NCBI GenBank assembly: GCA_037903475.1
Contig: JBAJFG010000179.1
Span: 1-64,000 of the forward strand
Source: Ancylostoma caninum
Lineage: Eukaryota > Nematoda > Chromadorea > Rhabditida > Ancylostomatidae
Reading direction: 5' to 3'
DNA: 64,000 bases
This document shows positions 49,291-62,785 of the stretch, piece by piece (position 1 is the stretch's first letter; each line of letters opens with the position of its first letter). The notes beneath the pieces are model-generated. The model was not told the origin of the DNA. It searched no databases and saw nothing but the letters and a program-made list of their open reading frames with translations. The position numbers were made by a program, and so were the translations under genes.

Positions 49291-49860
49291 CTCGATTTTT
49301 CGCATTTCTCCTGAGAAGAACGTTGTAAGGTATCTGGCATGTGGATCTACATAATTTTTGGACCGATTTTTTAAAATTACATTCTTACAGTTTTGTCCAA
49401 CCCATTCACACACAAGCTCTCTTCTCCCCCCCCCCCCATCCTTCCACACCCGCCCCGTCGGAATAAAGAACTTTTCTTTTCCAGAGATTGCAGAACTCAC
49501 CTTTGTGCCTCGAGCACATTTTAAGCGTTTGATCACTGATAGTTTCTCGGCTATGTTGCATTTTGTTTCTGTTGCTAAAGCAGCTGAAATACACATTAGC
49601 GAGGATTTCTCCGGCTCAGACAGGCTCAAAGTCACAAGGATTTCCTGCTGCATGATTTTTAGGGAATCTAAAATCTGGATTATTGTCGTTTTCCTCAATA
49701 ATGGACATTAGTCTCGGTTTTGTTTTTCCATAAAAATCATGGATTACTTACTTATGGAGACCTCTGGAAGATTACGATGAGGTTAAGCGGATAGTGGAGG
49801 TGAGATGATCAGGATTTTTTTGGAAAAAAATTGAAGGACTTCGATCGACGAGCAGTATCG

Positions 49861-50333
49861 TCAATCTGGAAGTCTTCTAAAACAATGGCTTAGTCTATGG
49901 CAGCAAACCTGGTTGATTTCCGGATTTTTACGGTTACTATTGCTCTTTTGATCGAGTGGTACGCAATTTACCTCTGCTTTTCCCGCCTCCGTGATCAAAA
50001 AATCGCATTGTGGGGTTCCAGAAGACGTTCCCACCCAAAATTTATGACACCTCACCTAAACATGGCAATTTGCCAGCGGCTCGGCTTTTTCCTTGAGAGA
50101 CAGCCCGTCTGGGAAAAGGAAATCAGCGCTGGCCTCGTTCCCAACGTGCCCATTACCGCTGCCATCAATCCACTCCTTAACCGATACCTCTGCTGCTGCT
50201 GCGCGGGCCTCTGCGTTAGTCGCGGCCCGTTCGTCCGCGGGCTGGCGGCTATTTGCCGCCTTCGCGGCTTTTTGCCGTGCTGGTCTTTTCTCGACGGCTG
50301 CCGGTTTTTGAGTTGCAGATCCCGGTGACGGTT
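49861..50333 (-). pseudogene. Open minus-strand frame broken by one TAG
   Basis: Read on the minus strand from about 50333, one frame gives an Ala-rich stretch (RQKAAKAANSRQPADERAAT), then VSVKEWIDGSGNGHVGNEAS, then a TAG near 50048, and continues in the same frame with CHKFWVGTSSGTPQCDF to a stop at 49861. Many codons in the first half end in G or C, unlike the AT-rich surroundings. No ATG start, no acceptor at the 5' edge, and no domain I recognise. Could be a decayed transposon protein or gene fragment; the opposite strand is also open. Confidence 0.3.
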
Positions 50334-50825
50334 AGCGGACGTACAACGCTATTTCACAGACTTAATGACGCTATTGCCTCGATGTTGAGCTGATCGAGAG
50401 TTCGAGGCAATTAATTAGGAAGTCGGCGAAAAACTGGCGCCAACTAGCGCAAAAGACGCAACGATGCTCGATTGTCGAGAGCTGGGCGAGGGTGCGTGGC
50501 TAGGATTAGACGAGGGTTCTTTTCCACGTGTGGAACCCCGCTATGCGTAAATGCAAGGTTCTGGCTAGTCATTCTGGTTTTCGGCTAGATTGTAGTAAGA
50601 AGTAAGTAAGAAGTAATAAGTTAGAATGATGAACCTTGATCCTGACGAAGAAAAACCGTGACGAAATCGATGGTTCTCTTTCAAACTCACAAGAGTAGCC
50701 GAGGAATTCTGAAAATTTACTCTACTTCCTTCAAAATTAAGATCTTCACAGTAGGATTATCTCTACGTCACGGCGGCAGATGTGATCAGGTGAAAGGGGT
50801 GACAGTGAGGGGTCCCACAGCGAAA

Positions 50826-51120
50826 GATATATTGGTGGCCAATGGTTGTTGCACCGCAGAAATGAGTCCGCGTCGCGCCACTGACGCGCTGCGACACGCC
50901 AACAGCGCGCTGTCGTTGCCGCGCGTTACTGGGATTGCCACTGCGCCTGTAGTTTCCAGATCTGTAGGTGTACGGCTTTATAAAAACATTTTCATTTTTG
51001 TATGGAAACGCGAACAATTCCGGAACCGTCTCGCAAACAACTCCTACCTGGTCTGCGGTGTTGGTGGCCGGCGTGTCCTTGCTTTCTGCGGTACAATAAC
51101 GATTCACTATCAATATGTCT
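50826..51120. mobile_element. CG-rich MITE, copy 1
   Basis: Left GATATATTGGTGGCCAATGG then TTGCACCGCAGAAA mirrors the right end TTTCTGCGGTACAATAACG; interior is CG-rich near the left arm. Related to 53297-53570. Confidence 0.6.
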
Positions 51121-53296
51121 CATTCGGAGTGACCTATTGAGAAATATGTTCTTCTTGCCAAGAACGAATAAAAATGGATTTCTTATCACAGCGATGGCCA
51201 TCATATTCGTTTCGCATGACAGCATCGATTTTAATGATTTTATCGATTTTTTTCCAAGTTTGGCTCATATCTGAAATCTCTTTAAAGGAGTGCACAGAGA
51301 GGTTTTTGAAGTTATTACTACGAATATAATCGCCGTTTTGCATGAGATTGCAGGTATTCTGCTTCATATGAGCTTTCATCTGCTGATTTTCCACCTTAGC
51401 CTCCACCAACCAATTGAAAAGCAGCCAACGGAAATTTGCGATCTCGACAATTTGAATATTCCTTTACATGTTCGAATAAGCCGCTGCTATGAGGTTGAAA
51501 TTCGTCAGAGCCGTGGAATCTTCGCTTTTGCCGGCTGCAAGCTAAACTCATTGCTTCGAATGGGATCGTGTGTCATGAATTCTGAGCTGTGGACAGATAG
51601 GGGTGGATCGGTGATGTCCCTCTTAAGCACTTGTTTATTTGTTTTGTTTTCCACCTTTTCTGGATCGAATAAGAGGATATAGTCATTGTAGAAAACGCAA
51701 CGAGTATAAGTAAGTCACTTAAAAAAAACTCATATTAATAAGTCACCGAAATGCAACAAGTCCTTGGATTACTTAGAAAAAAGTCGTTCATTGAGAAACT
51801 GTGCAGCAAAATTCGCAAGAAAGTGGGATGAAGATTCCAAGTGGACTAATTAAAATAGAGGGATGGAGACATTCAAGATGTCGAGAAAATTAGAAGAAAA
51901 ATAAATGGATATTGAAATAGCCGGTGATTGACATTCTCCGCGCTCTGAAAAGGTATTACTGCTCTTGTTTAAACGTTACTACTCGTACCACTAGGCCTGT
52001 AACTGGTGCACGTGATCCTGGAAGAGTCTATAGCAGTTGAGAATAGGGTACATTTTTATTCCGCCATGTGTCGCAAAGCTGTCTTCACATCCCAGGAATC
52101 ATGAAATCGACAAAGCATTGAGACCAAAATCAACGTGGGTTATAGCTTATGTAATTTTTCCTTATTAATAACTTTCTTAGTATTATAGCTACAAACATTC
52201 CCATTGCGCTAACCGCCTACAGCCAACCTAACAACGGTCCAGTCCTCTTACATCACGCCTCAAGGTGGTAAGTGCCCGCGGATAATAGCGGGATCGGTTT
52301 AGCTCAATACCGGTTTGTTGTCCATGTCAACCGCTCCATTCTCTGGGAGTGGTAAACCATCCTGCCAACTCTCCACAACCCAGAATCCTGAATCCATTGA
52401 TTTTCGCTTCTCCAGAGCATCTATTTGCTGTAGCTGACAATGTTCTCTACCATATTTTTACTACTGTAATACTTGCACGTTGTCGCGTCAAGCCACACAA
52501 CGTTGGTTTTCCTGCAGCTGATGGCATCGTCCGTTGATGTGATGAGACGTCGTTATCGGAGCTTTTAGCTTTACGTCTTTCTTTGATGATGATAGCGCGA
52601 TGCGAGTGTAAAATACACATTTACGCAGTAAATGCACATTTTTGCGGGCAGCGAGAGATTTATCGAACATAAATGCATAGCTAACAGTGGCGATCGTTGG
52701 CGTGAGAGAAAAAAGGGTCCTGAGGGTGCTTAGAATTCCACAATTTTGAGGATAGTGACGATGATCCCCTAAGTTTGGTCATAAGTTCAGGAAGTTAAAA
52801 ATAAATACCTAGGAAATTCCCTAGAAAGTGCTGCAATAAAACAAAAAAAAAGAAAAAGATACCTAAGCTCCGTTTCGTTCCTTCCACTAGACGGAGACAT
52901 AGAAAAAGAGTAAGGCCACCACCTGAACTCATCAGTAGTGAGTGGTTGTCTTGAAAACTAGAAAATGACAAAAAATCAACCAACCTGGTCCGCTGCTGGA
53001 TTCCAGCTTCCTTTAGGGGGCTCCTTGGAGTTGCTGCGGCCCGTCAACGTAGTACACCTCAAACTTGGTTTTGGTTTCTTCAACTTTTCTCGAAGTTTTC
53101 AAAATTTTACGAACCGCTCGCCATCGCAGCGGGTGTCGTAATTCTAGCCGTAAGCGCGTTATTTTCTGTTTAGGAATAGTTGTGGAAGTATTAGAAGATC
53201 TTACTCATATTACTGTTGCATTATATGTATCATAATATGTATTAAATATTACATTACGTTTTATATGTATATGGGTACATTATTTCATATTTCATA
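51121..53296. other. Gene-free stretch
   Basis: Plus frame 51290-51682 (130 codons) and an overlapping minus frame are open, but neither has recognisable features. 52265-52300 carries a piece of the GGTGGTAAGTG family. Confidence 0.4.
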
Positions 53297-53570
53297 TCGT
53301 TATTGCACACCAAAAAATAAGGCCGTTTCGCGCCAACAACGCGAAGCGACAGTCCAACTTTGTGCTGCGGTTGTCGGGAATTGCCAGGATTACCGCTTTT
53401 ATACACAATAACGTAAATATATGTGAGAATACAGGACACCTACAGAAAAAAATTGGCAGCAGAAATTGTAGCCAAATCGGTAATCCCGGCCACAGGACTT
53501 CCGCCCAAATGGCCTGGCGCGCCGCGTACTTGGCGCGGTGCGGCCTCATTTCCTGGCGTGTAATAATGAT
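53297..53570. mobile_element. CG-rich MITE, copy 2
   Basis: Left GTTATTGCACACCAAAAAAT then AAGGCCGTTTCGCGCC mirrors right GGCGCGGTGCGGCCTCATTT and CGTGTAATAATGAT. Confidence 0.65.
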
Positions 53571-56500
53571 TGGTGCTCCCTGTATGTCATTGCATACCGC
53601 ATATTATATGCTATTTATACTCTTAGAATACCATAAATCCTCGGTATTGTAATGATGCACTTCCATGGATCGACAAAACTAGCCCTCCACCCCTCCCCCC
53701 CCCTATCCCCATCAAAAAGTGAAAGTGGCCGGGATCGAGAAAAAAAAGAAAGACTTTGCATGGACAGTCCTGTCGCAGGATTCCCTTCATATTTCCAGTA
53801 ATCCGATGAAGTAGCGAATCGCTCAATCATGGTATCCAATTTTCGACGTGGAGCATTTCCTCGAAATGGGATCTAAATTGAACTGTTTAGCCATGTGAGG
53901 TTTTGTAATTTCTTGTGGAAACTAACCTTACTTTAATCTTACTTGCTTCACAGGAATGTTACAATTATGGTACTAGTTTTTGACCAGCTCTAGCTTAGTA
54001 TCTTTTTTTTTTTCAAAGTATAAACACAAAGTATAAACACTAGGATATTCAATCCGTTCTGCTCGGCAAACAACGCGTTTATGGCATTTTTCGACTTTTG
54101 ACTATGACTGGCTGGCGACGAACTGCCGCGCGGTGCACCCGTACAGGTTCTCAAGCACTTGTCGAGTGCTAATGAACGCACGCGGCATAGCGGCCATCGC
54201 TTCCTCAGTCCTCATCCACACCCCGATATGCACTTCCTCAAAACCCATACATCTATTATTCCACTCCTTAGAGCTCTATCATAAATCTCACTTTGCTGCT
54301 CCGTCTCTCTGCGCGGTTCCCAGCGATCGTAAAGTGGTTCGTCGTTGTTTGGACGTGATTTTTTTCCCAGCGGCGCGAGCTTGTCTGCGCTGAGCATCTG
54401 GACCTTGCAGATGCACTCTGCACGTGGTGCTGGCGACGGACACATGTCCTCGCCGGTTCACGTGATGACTCATAGCTGAATTCATAGGTCAGGTGAACTC
54501 AGTTCACATGAGGTCATCGCACGCTCCTGCCCATTCATTGGAAATGTGCCAATGAAGCAGCAGGATCTCTTTCTGATGAAATTTCACGGAAAATCTTTTT
54601 TTCTCGAGTTTGATAGTAATTCTTCAACTGTACTGTAAAAGTAATTTTTAGTTTTACAAACTGCCTTGGCAATTTATATTAATTAGTAATTAGGTTAATA
54701 TGGCTGTGGTTTACATGAATACACTGAGATTATTACTATAGGTAGGTTCAATACTATAGTTCTTGTCTACTTAATCTTGTATATATTCATATTTGGTGAA
54801 GAAGGCTATGCGGATGCCCACGCCAAGTTTAACCAAAATCTAGTGGCTAAATTTGTCCACAAATCGGCCCCAGTAGGAAAAGAATTTCCTGGAAATATCA
54901 AAAAAAAATCCAAGTTCTGGCCTTCGTCTAACCATGTCTAAAGAATATTGTATTATATATTTATTTCTCATTATTATTCTCTCATTTGTTCTCTCGTTCT
55001 TCTCTCATTTTGTCACATCTTCTCGTCTCTCATCTCATACTCTCGTTTCTCCCATTATTTTTCTCATTATCTCTCATTATTCTCATCATTATAATTTCTA
55101 AATATTTTGAAGGACTCCCCATTTGATAGACAAGGCCTTTTGGTACAGATTTTCATCCATTATTCATTTCATAATTTTTTTTTGTTCATTTTCTTACATA
55201 TTTGGCTGATTATTTGCTTTGCGATCTATGTACTTTCCTGTCTTTTTTCATATCCATCCATTTTTACTCATTTTCTATTTTTGCTGCTTCCTAACGAAGG
55301 TTTGGAACATTTTTTCGAAGCTTTTTGTTTCCTCTAGATTGCAATGTCGTTCTTTGCCTACAACTAGTTGCTTGATGTTAAAAATGGCTTGTCAAGCCAG
55401 TTGAAATGTAGGTTTGAAGCTCAAAATATTACACAAAATATATAGAAATATTAGAAAATTGTCTTTGGTTCAAGCCAAGATAATTTTCATAAATGAACTG
55501 CCTTCAAGGCTTTTCAATGTATTTCCAAAGGTTTTGCAAAGGCTCCGATAAAATCAATAAATCAATAACCACGCGGTGCAAACTGACCATCATATTCGTG
55601 ATTAGCGTGTTGAAAACTGCTGTGCGTACGCCTCAGCCACGCCTGCAGCACAACGTGAGAAAAATCAATAAAATCAATAACCACGCAATGCAAAGTGGCC
55701 GTCAGATTTGTGATCAGCTTGGTGAGAAACCCCAGCATGCCAGTTTCGATCCGGATTGGAGCTGAACTGAGGAAAATCGATAAAATTGATCGATAAATCG
55801 GTATCCGGATCGATGCCATCGAGTAAACAGTGTCCTGGGCTCTCCACCCTATTCGAATGGTGTGCCATGTTTCCGAGCCCAGTTCTTCATCACCTTGCTT
55901 ACAAATGTATTCCTATCATTTGAATTTGGCGCCCACGCGCGTCGTCCAGATTTTTGAAAAAAGTGTCATAAGCGTTGCTATTTTTTATATATAGATCTCT
56001 TTTGTTTCGTCTTTCTCATTGGTGAATAGATTTCTTTTCCGACAAACTTCACTTTTTTTTCGCAAAGCAGACTTTTTCCACCTCATAGGGAAAAGCATTT
56101 CGTCATGGAAAAACTGGCTGCACTTGAAAACGACAATATGACAAGGCAGTGAAAATCCTCTGCCGCACGTTCACCGTGAAATTCATGGAATTTCCTTAGT
56201 GTTTGCAGAGGTTTGGCACGCTAGTAGCGCCAGGATTCCCAAAAATCTTCCTGTTTCGTCAATTTTTTGAAGTTACATAGCTGTTCCGCTCAGCTACTGT
56301 TCAAATACATACAAGCACTGTAGTTTTTTTTAAATTTTTTCTCATTTCCCTTCATTTGTATTTGTATTTGTATTTGTTTTCTGTTTTTTAATGGTATTGG
56401 CATCGCTGCCATCATAATTCAGCTAAAATTTCCGTGTATGCCTTATATGGAAGAAATTCCGGACAAAGTTGTAAAGGAAAAATCCACGATGTCACTACCG

Positions 56501-58202
56501 CCTTCCTTCTCTTCAAAAACAACCCTGTTCCCGCATTTGTAATTGTTTACAGTGCAAATGTCTAAAACCTGCATATCTACGGAGCAACCGGCACGGAATG
56601 AGCACGAACCTTTAGTGGCTGAAGGCTGCAACAACTTTCCTGTAGCTTTTTTCGTTGGAAAATCTACTTTGCACTAAAAATGCACCTGCACTTGGTCGGC
56701 GATTAGGTCAGTGATTGGGTTCGTTAGCGGCACTTTGTCACAGCTGCTAAATTTCATCCTCATTTTTGTGAGCACTTCAGAACCTCGATACGCCTTTTTT
56801 CACCCGATGAAGGGCACTAGGCGCGGATTTGATTATATGATTATTGGGATACTGTAACCGACCGTTGCATCAGTGTGGTTACACAAGAAGATGGTCTGCT
56901 AAAAGGAGAAAAATCGCAGGTGTACGTGAGAGGTGGAAGAAGCAGAGAAGCGCTATTTTTGCACATAAATTAGTGCAAAATTTCACGAATATTGAAAGTC
57001 CATTTCTGCGTCTCTGATTCCTCGCAAACCTCTGCTTCTCTGTCTCTAACATTTTATTAATACCTGCAATATAAAAACTATGGATATTAATTTCCAATGC
57101 AGAGTGAGTTTCTTCAAAAAGTCTCGCACAACAAAAGATAATACATCCTTCAAGAAAATCTCACTTGGAAAGTGCTCATCCAGCCGCTTCTACCCATCCG
57201 GTTCTCCCGCAGCACAAGACTATGGAAATCGATCACTGATCGCTTAAGAGCCACAAAATTGCAGATAACTAATTTACTCCCCCCCCCCCCGCCCCCGCGA
57301 AAATTATGAACTTCAATTAAAATCAGAGTAAAAAGTGATGTTGCCTCACATCAACATGTCCTCAGCTATGGTTCGAACTGGATTGCTGAGATGTTCGTCT
57401 GGGTGGCGGCGGGGCGTTTGGGCTCAGCTAAAAAAGGGGCGTGGCCAATGATGTCCTATGGATATATGAGTGTTACGGTGCTTCTACTGACAGCTACACC
57501 GACTCACATAGAAGGATTTGGATGTCGCGCATTTCGACTACTTTTACTAAGTAACAGCGATGAATTGCCGCTTCGGAGCATTCATAATAAAACTGCCACC
57601 TAAACGGTTTATTCGAAAGAAGAAGGTTCGAAAAATTTTAATAAATCAAAGGGAAGCAATACGCTTCTGAATTGGGACCAAATACGATGTCGTAGAATCT
57701 CCTGAAAAATTGTGCGGCGAAGCTATTTCACGTGCTGAACACAAAAATTAGGTCTTCAACTGGATAAAAATGACGTCGTTTGACAAAATGGGCACCGGTT
57801 CCGCGATCAGCATAGCAGGTACCCTTCTATGGGAAAATTTTGGAGGGTTTTAAGAATTACAGTTCAAGGATTTCATCCCTCTGCGTGAGCCCTCCTGGCT
57901 GCCACTTAGCGGCTGCGCGCTGCGTGCGTACCCGCGGGCCACCGTTAGCCACGCCCCTTTTTTGCTGAGCCCAAACGCGCGCCCTCCGTCTGGGTCATGT
58001 TTTAGCAGTAGAGCGCTACTCTGCCCTGGGCTAAGTTTTAAAAAATGGCTCTTGCAAAACAGGTCTCTTGCAAAACTCTCTTGCAAAACAAGTTGTACCT
58101 ATTTTTTGAAAAAAATAAAACTACTACTAAATCTGCTAAAATACTAGACCACTCATTATCCTTTTTGGGGACATTTCCTCCATCTCTTATTCTCTTTCTC
58201 TG

Positions 58203-58239
<37 letters not shown>

Positions 58240-58336
58240 GTTGTATTCTTTTTCATGACATATACGGTTTAAAAAATGCTTCGAAAGGATCTAGCCATTG
58301 CATAGACCAGTTTTACATTAGTTACTGATATATTTA
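53571..58336. other. Gene-free stretch
   Basis: No supported gene. A 55570-55800 segment has two copies of a unit with ATCAATAACCACGC followed by TGCAAA (55560 and 55673). C-run near 57278-57295 and TC microsatellite at 58200-58236. Confidence 0.4.
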
Positions 58337-61300
58337 CACTAACGGCCGCGGGATCTCAAAAATTCCCGAGAATTCGCGGGAAATCGCAGACTTTTCGGGA
58401 ATTTCTCATAACTTGATTAAAAATTGTTTTTCTTGAAAATAAAACACACCAAACAATTCCACTAGCCATGCTGCACCGATCTGCATTAATTACTGCACAA
58501 ACGGTCTCCGGAAAACAGAACTTAGGGTCCCATGCCCATGCCGCCACAGCGCCTGCGGATACGCACCCTGTGCAGCGCGCATAAGAGGGGGCGTGGCTTG
58601 CAAATTGCTTGGTAGAGTGTTGGCAGAGTTCCAGAAGAATGTACGAGACAATGAATTGAACATTATAATTTGTTTAAATTTAAATAAGGCTGCAGTTCAA
58701 ATTTTAGGGAAAATGGACGATTTTGAGGAATAAAACATCGATCTAGGGGTTATTTGACATGGTGATTGCGAAAATGAAATCTATTTTGTATCGAAATGCC
58801 GTTTTTGAGGTGTTTCAAGCGCATTTGGTAGGTACGATATCCCTCAGAATTGTATGAAACTTGATAAGATTATTTGACTTTCTCATCCCGAGTTCAGTAT
58901 CTGTTTTGCAACGTGATGTCCTTTTTCAACTATTAAGGCTTGAGATGAGTGTGCTTTGCTTTCCTAAAACTTCTGGATTTGCAATTAAAAAGCATTTGAA
59001 GGAGAGACATTTGGCGTAAATTTACTCGCTTGAATCATCATCACGTTGGAATTTCGAAACCGCTGGGAAACTAGTTCATGACAACGAAGAACAAATTCTA
59101 TGAATGAAAAGTTTGCTTCTGAGAAGGGTGGTGCAGTGCCTTGAGCGGAATTCCCTATGAATATTATTAAATATCAGTTCAATTAACATTTTCCACTCTG
59201 GGATCGCAGTCCATTCGGCTGTTGCATTCTTAGTTCCAGAAAATCAATATTAAGAAAACAAGTACGGAGTGGCGATGCGACAGCATTGTATCCTTGAGGT
59301 ACGCCTGCAGGCACAGTACGTGTCTGCTAGGCATTTCTCACACCTCCTCTGGCGATGGATTAATAGTCGATAGAAGATATAAATGTAGATGGGAAACGTT
59401 TTAGAAAAAAGCTTATAAAGCATCCTATGTAGCGATGAGCTAGTAAGGCATCACACGTTATTATTCGTTAAAAACACTAAAAAATCTAATTCCAGGGAGA
59501 AATTAAGTGAGAAGTAAGGAACGGATTGAAAATTTTGGACTTGTTCGAAATACGCACATTTTCGTATCCACATCTTTATTCTCCTCGTTTTCATTTATTT
59601 AATACTCTTGTACACAGGAACGGAAATTTTTTTAAGTTGAAGTCGGCTAATTTGACGAAAAACTTATGCACATTAACTATATGAGATCTGGAAATAAAAC
59701 ATATAGAACAGAATATCTACGGGAAACTTGCATACAAAATATTTTAAAAACCCGTTCTATACGCAAAATGCTACATCACATTTACAAATTTAAAAATGAT
59801 TCCAATTGTTTTAATTTGCTTACTTCAAAGCCTCAAATTTTTCAACGACTGTGGTTTTGTCGCATCTATCGTGAACAGCACTGACGCACTGGTAGTTCTG
59901 GTTGAATTATGCATTATGCCGTATATGCTTGAAACACCTCAAAAACGGCATTTTGATACAAAATAGATGTCATTTTCGTAATCAGCATGTCAAATAACCC
60001 CTAGATCGATGTTTTATTCCTCAAAATCGTCCATTTTCCCTAAAATTTAAACTACAGCCTTATTTAAATTTAAACAAATTATAATGTTCAATTCATTGTC
60101 TCGTACATTCTTCTGGAACTCTGCCAACACTCTACCCAGCAATTTGCAAGCCACGCCCCCTCTTATGCGCGTTGCACAGCGTGCGTATCCGCAGGCGCTG
60201 TGGCGGCATGGGCATGGGACCCTAAGTTCTTGGAGCCACGGTCTCCTCGTTACTTTGCAGTCTGCGTGACCTCATTTTTTCCGCGTACTTCCCCTATGGC
60301 AGTCCATCATATGACCAATTAGCAATTAATTTCCCACTCAAAACTTAACTTTTCGTGGAGAAACTTTCAACAGCCGATATTTCCAGAATCTCACAGGTGA
60401 GTTCACGAGCATCATTTTAATATCTCATTCGGTGGTGAAATTCGAAAAACAATTTCACTTTGCGTTGAACCACAAATTGCCAGTTTTCCGTGATTTCTAG
60501 GTAGTTAAACCAGGAATCAAGGGAACAATAATCAATATCGTGCCCTGTAGTTTTTTTCACTTATGCGGAGAAAAAATGACATAGAACATAAGCTAATTTT
60601 TTTTCACTTTCTAAAAAAACAGTTTCAACATCTATATGAGAGGAATTCTATGATTTGTATTCAAAAAGGAAGAAGGGTCCGGGGATGAGAGCTATTGAAG
60701 AATGGAATGGTGGGCATTCAACTGTCAAGCACTGGTTGCACTAAGGACGAGGTGGACTTGAAAAATTACTCGAAAAATTCAAAGTATCTAAAATTATAGT
60801 ACAGTCCAAGTAAAAGTTGACACGTTGATAAACAGCAAAGAGGCGTTCGTTCCTTTATGTGCCCTGTGCAAGATAATACATAGATGCTGAGGGATTTGCT
60901 GGCATCATTTTGAGCGCCTGGAGAATTGCCTGGAGAAAGAGACAAGGGAATAACCTAAATCATAACGTGTGGACTGGGTAAGTCAGCCACACTTTGTTGA
61001 ACCAACATTTGCTGAAAGAATTATATCAAGATGGTCGTCGAATCGCATAGAAAGTATCAGCCTCAAGACTTCTAGTCCTTTTTTTTGAAATCTTAAGCAT
61101 GATTTTTTGAATTTTTAATTTTTTTAAACAGACTTTTATGTTCACCTTTTTCTAATGGAGGCAGAGCGTGACAGTTGAGCAATATTCCACTTCTCAATAA
61201 CTCCCATCGCTCATTGCTCTCTTCTTTTTGAGCGCGAATGTAAGAAATCTTACGCGGAAATTGGAACTATCTTTACTATAAAAAACTTGCTCATATTTAA

Positions 61301-61815
61301 CGTCATTTCTTCGTAAATTACATTGCATAATTTGAGAGACTGCAGAACACGATACTAATGATAAGTTGCTTGATTTCTGGTTTCACTACCTAGAAATCAC
61401 TGAAAACTGGCAATTTGTGGTTCAACGTAAAGTGAAATGTTTTTCGAATTTCACCACCGAATGAGATATTAACATAATGCTCGTGAACTCACCTGTGAGA
61501 TTCTGGAAATATCCGCTATTAAAAGTTCCTCCACGAAAAGTTAAGTTTTGAGTGGGAAATTAATTGCTAATTGGTCATATGATGGACTGCCATAGGGGAA
61601 GTACGCGGAAAAAAAGAGGTCACGTAGACTGCGAAGTAACGAGGAGACCGTTTGTGCAGCAATTAATGCAGATCGGGACAGCATGGCCAGTGGAATCGTT
61701 TGGTGTGTTTTGTTTTCAAGAAAAACAATTTTTAATCAAGTTATGAGAAAATCCCGAAAAGTCTGCGATTTCCCGCGAGTTCTCGGAAATTTTTGAGATC
61801 CCGCGGCCGGTAGTG
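58337..61815. mobile_element. 3.5-kb TA-flanked fold-back element carrying a nested insertion
   Basis: Ends CACTAACGGCCGCGGGATCT and AGATCCCGCGGCCGGTAGTG are inverted repeats, flanked by TA (58335-58336, 61816-61817). Without the insertion at 58510-60237, the left arm is 58337-58509 plus about 60247-60520, and pairs with about 61369-61815. That makes a fold-back of about 1.74 kb with arms near 440 bp. No transposase frame. Confidence 0.88.
58510..60237. mobile_element. 1.73-kb fold-back nested in the left arm, 9-bp duplication
   Basis: ACGGTCTCC at 58501-58509 is repeated at 60238-60246. Inserted ends share AGAACTTAGGGTCCCATGCC in inverted orientation; arms run about 58510-58830 and 59922-60237. 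The 1.1-kb centre has a small frame at 59666-59884 with no recognisable domain. A 9-bp duplication fits Mutator-like elements. Confidence 0.88.
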
Positions 61816-61817
61816 TA

Positions 61818-62501
61818 GTATCGATTGATATTGATTGGATGTAAGATCGTTGTTATTATGTTGATTGTTGCTGTATTACTATATTGATTGGCGTATAAAA
61901 CACGCCAGAAGGACACTGAAGATGAATTGATGATTCTTGACTCAATCGGTTCTGTACATATCCAGACCCGGAAATCCCAGCCACACCATTGAAAAATCCC
62001 CCAACGTGGGACCTTGACCCCCCTCCCTCATTATAGCTATGCAAGTTGAAACGATGAATTTCAACCAAAATTAATTTTTTTTCCACAAAAATTTATCTTC
62101 TGCAAAAATCCCGGGGATAATCGCAGCAATTCGTCTGAGTGATTCTTCAAATAGCATAATATTCGTACATAAATTATCATGCGACGGATATGCAATGAAA
62201 TCATCGTGGATCAGTGGATTTTCCTGGATGAAGCGCTACATCACTCGCTTAATCTCAAAATAGACCGCGTGCGGAGCGAGTGATCCTCGGTGAAAGCATC
62301 TTACGTCTCGCATCATTTCCTGTGCAGTTAGTAAACAGTTCTCAAAAAGCGTGTAATTGCATGTGCATCATGGGAATCATGGACGACGAGTTGACGGACG
62401 CACGGACGCACAGCGTATGTGCGCCACTGAAAAAGAAACCTTGGAATCAGTCTGAAAATTTATTGTAGAATGAAATTGAAGTTCTTGACAGAAATAAATT
62501 T
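61818..62501. other. Gene-free stretch
   Basis: Nothing recognised. Confidence 0.45.
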
Positions 62502-62509
62502 ATCTCTAC

Positions 62510-62777
62510 CAATGGCGGACGCAGAAAGTGAGCGGGAAGGGGGGGGCGTGGGAAAAGAAGTGGGGTCTCCGCTGTTTTGGGTATCCAGAAGGAAAATAAA
62601 ATTAATAAAAACATTAATTATAATAACAAACAATTAATAAAAATTATACTAAAAATAATATGAAAAATAAACAAGTATAAATAAACTAATACAAGATTTT
62701 TATATGTATTGTAAAGTAATTTCAAAAATTTGCCGATTCATTCTCGGACCCCCCCCCCAACCCTGCGTCCGCCACTG
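62510..62777. mobile_element. hAT-type MITE, copy 2
   Basis: Ends CAATGGCGGACGCAG and CTGCGTCCGCCACTG; perfect 8-bp target duplication ATCTCTAC at 62502-62509 and 62778-62785. Same family as the copy at 157-421. No ORF of a transposase. Confidence 0.88.
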
Positions 62778-62785
62778 ATCTCTAC

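Noticed and set aside
49358..49711. 117-codon plus ORF overlapping a 138-codon minus ORF
   Set aside because: Runs through a C-run and has no recognisable features; a TTTTCCAG acceptor inside is suggestive but no partner exon was found.
50658..51140. 160-codon plus-strand ORF
   Set aside because: Spans the CG-rich MITE at 50826-51120; open frames on both strands follow from its inverted symmetry.
51290..51682. 130-codon plus-strand ORF
   Set aside because: No family, no codon bias and an overlapping minus frame; not enough to call a gene.
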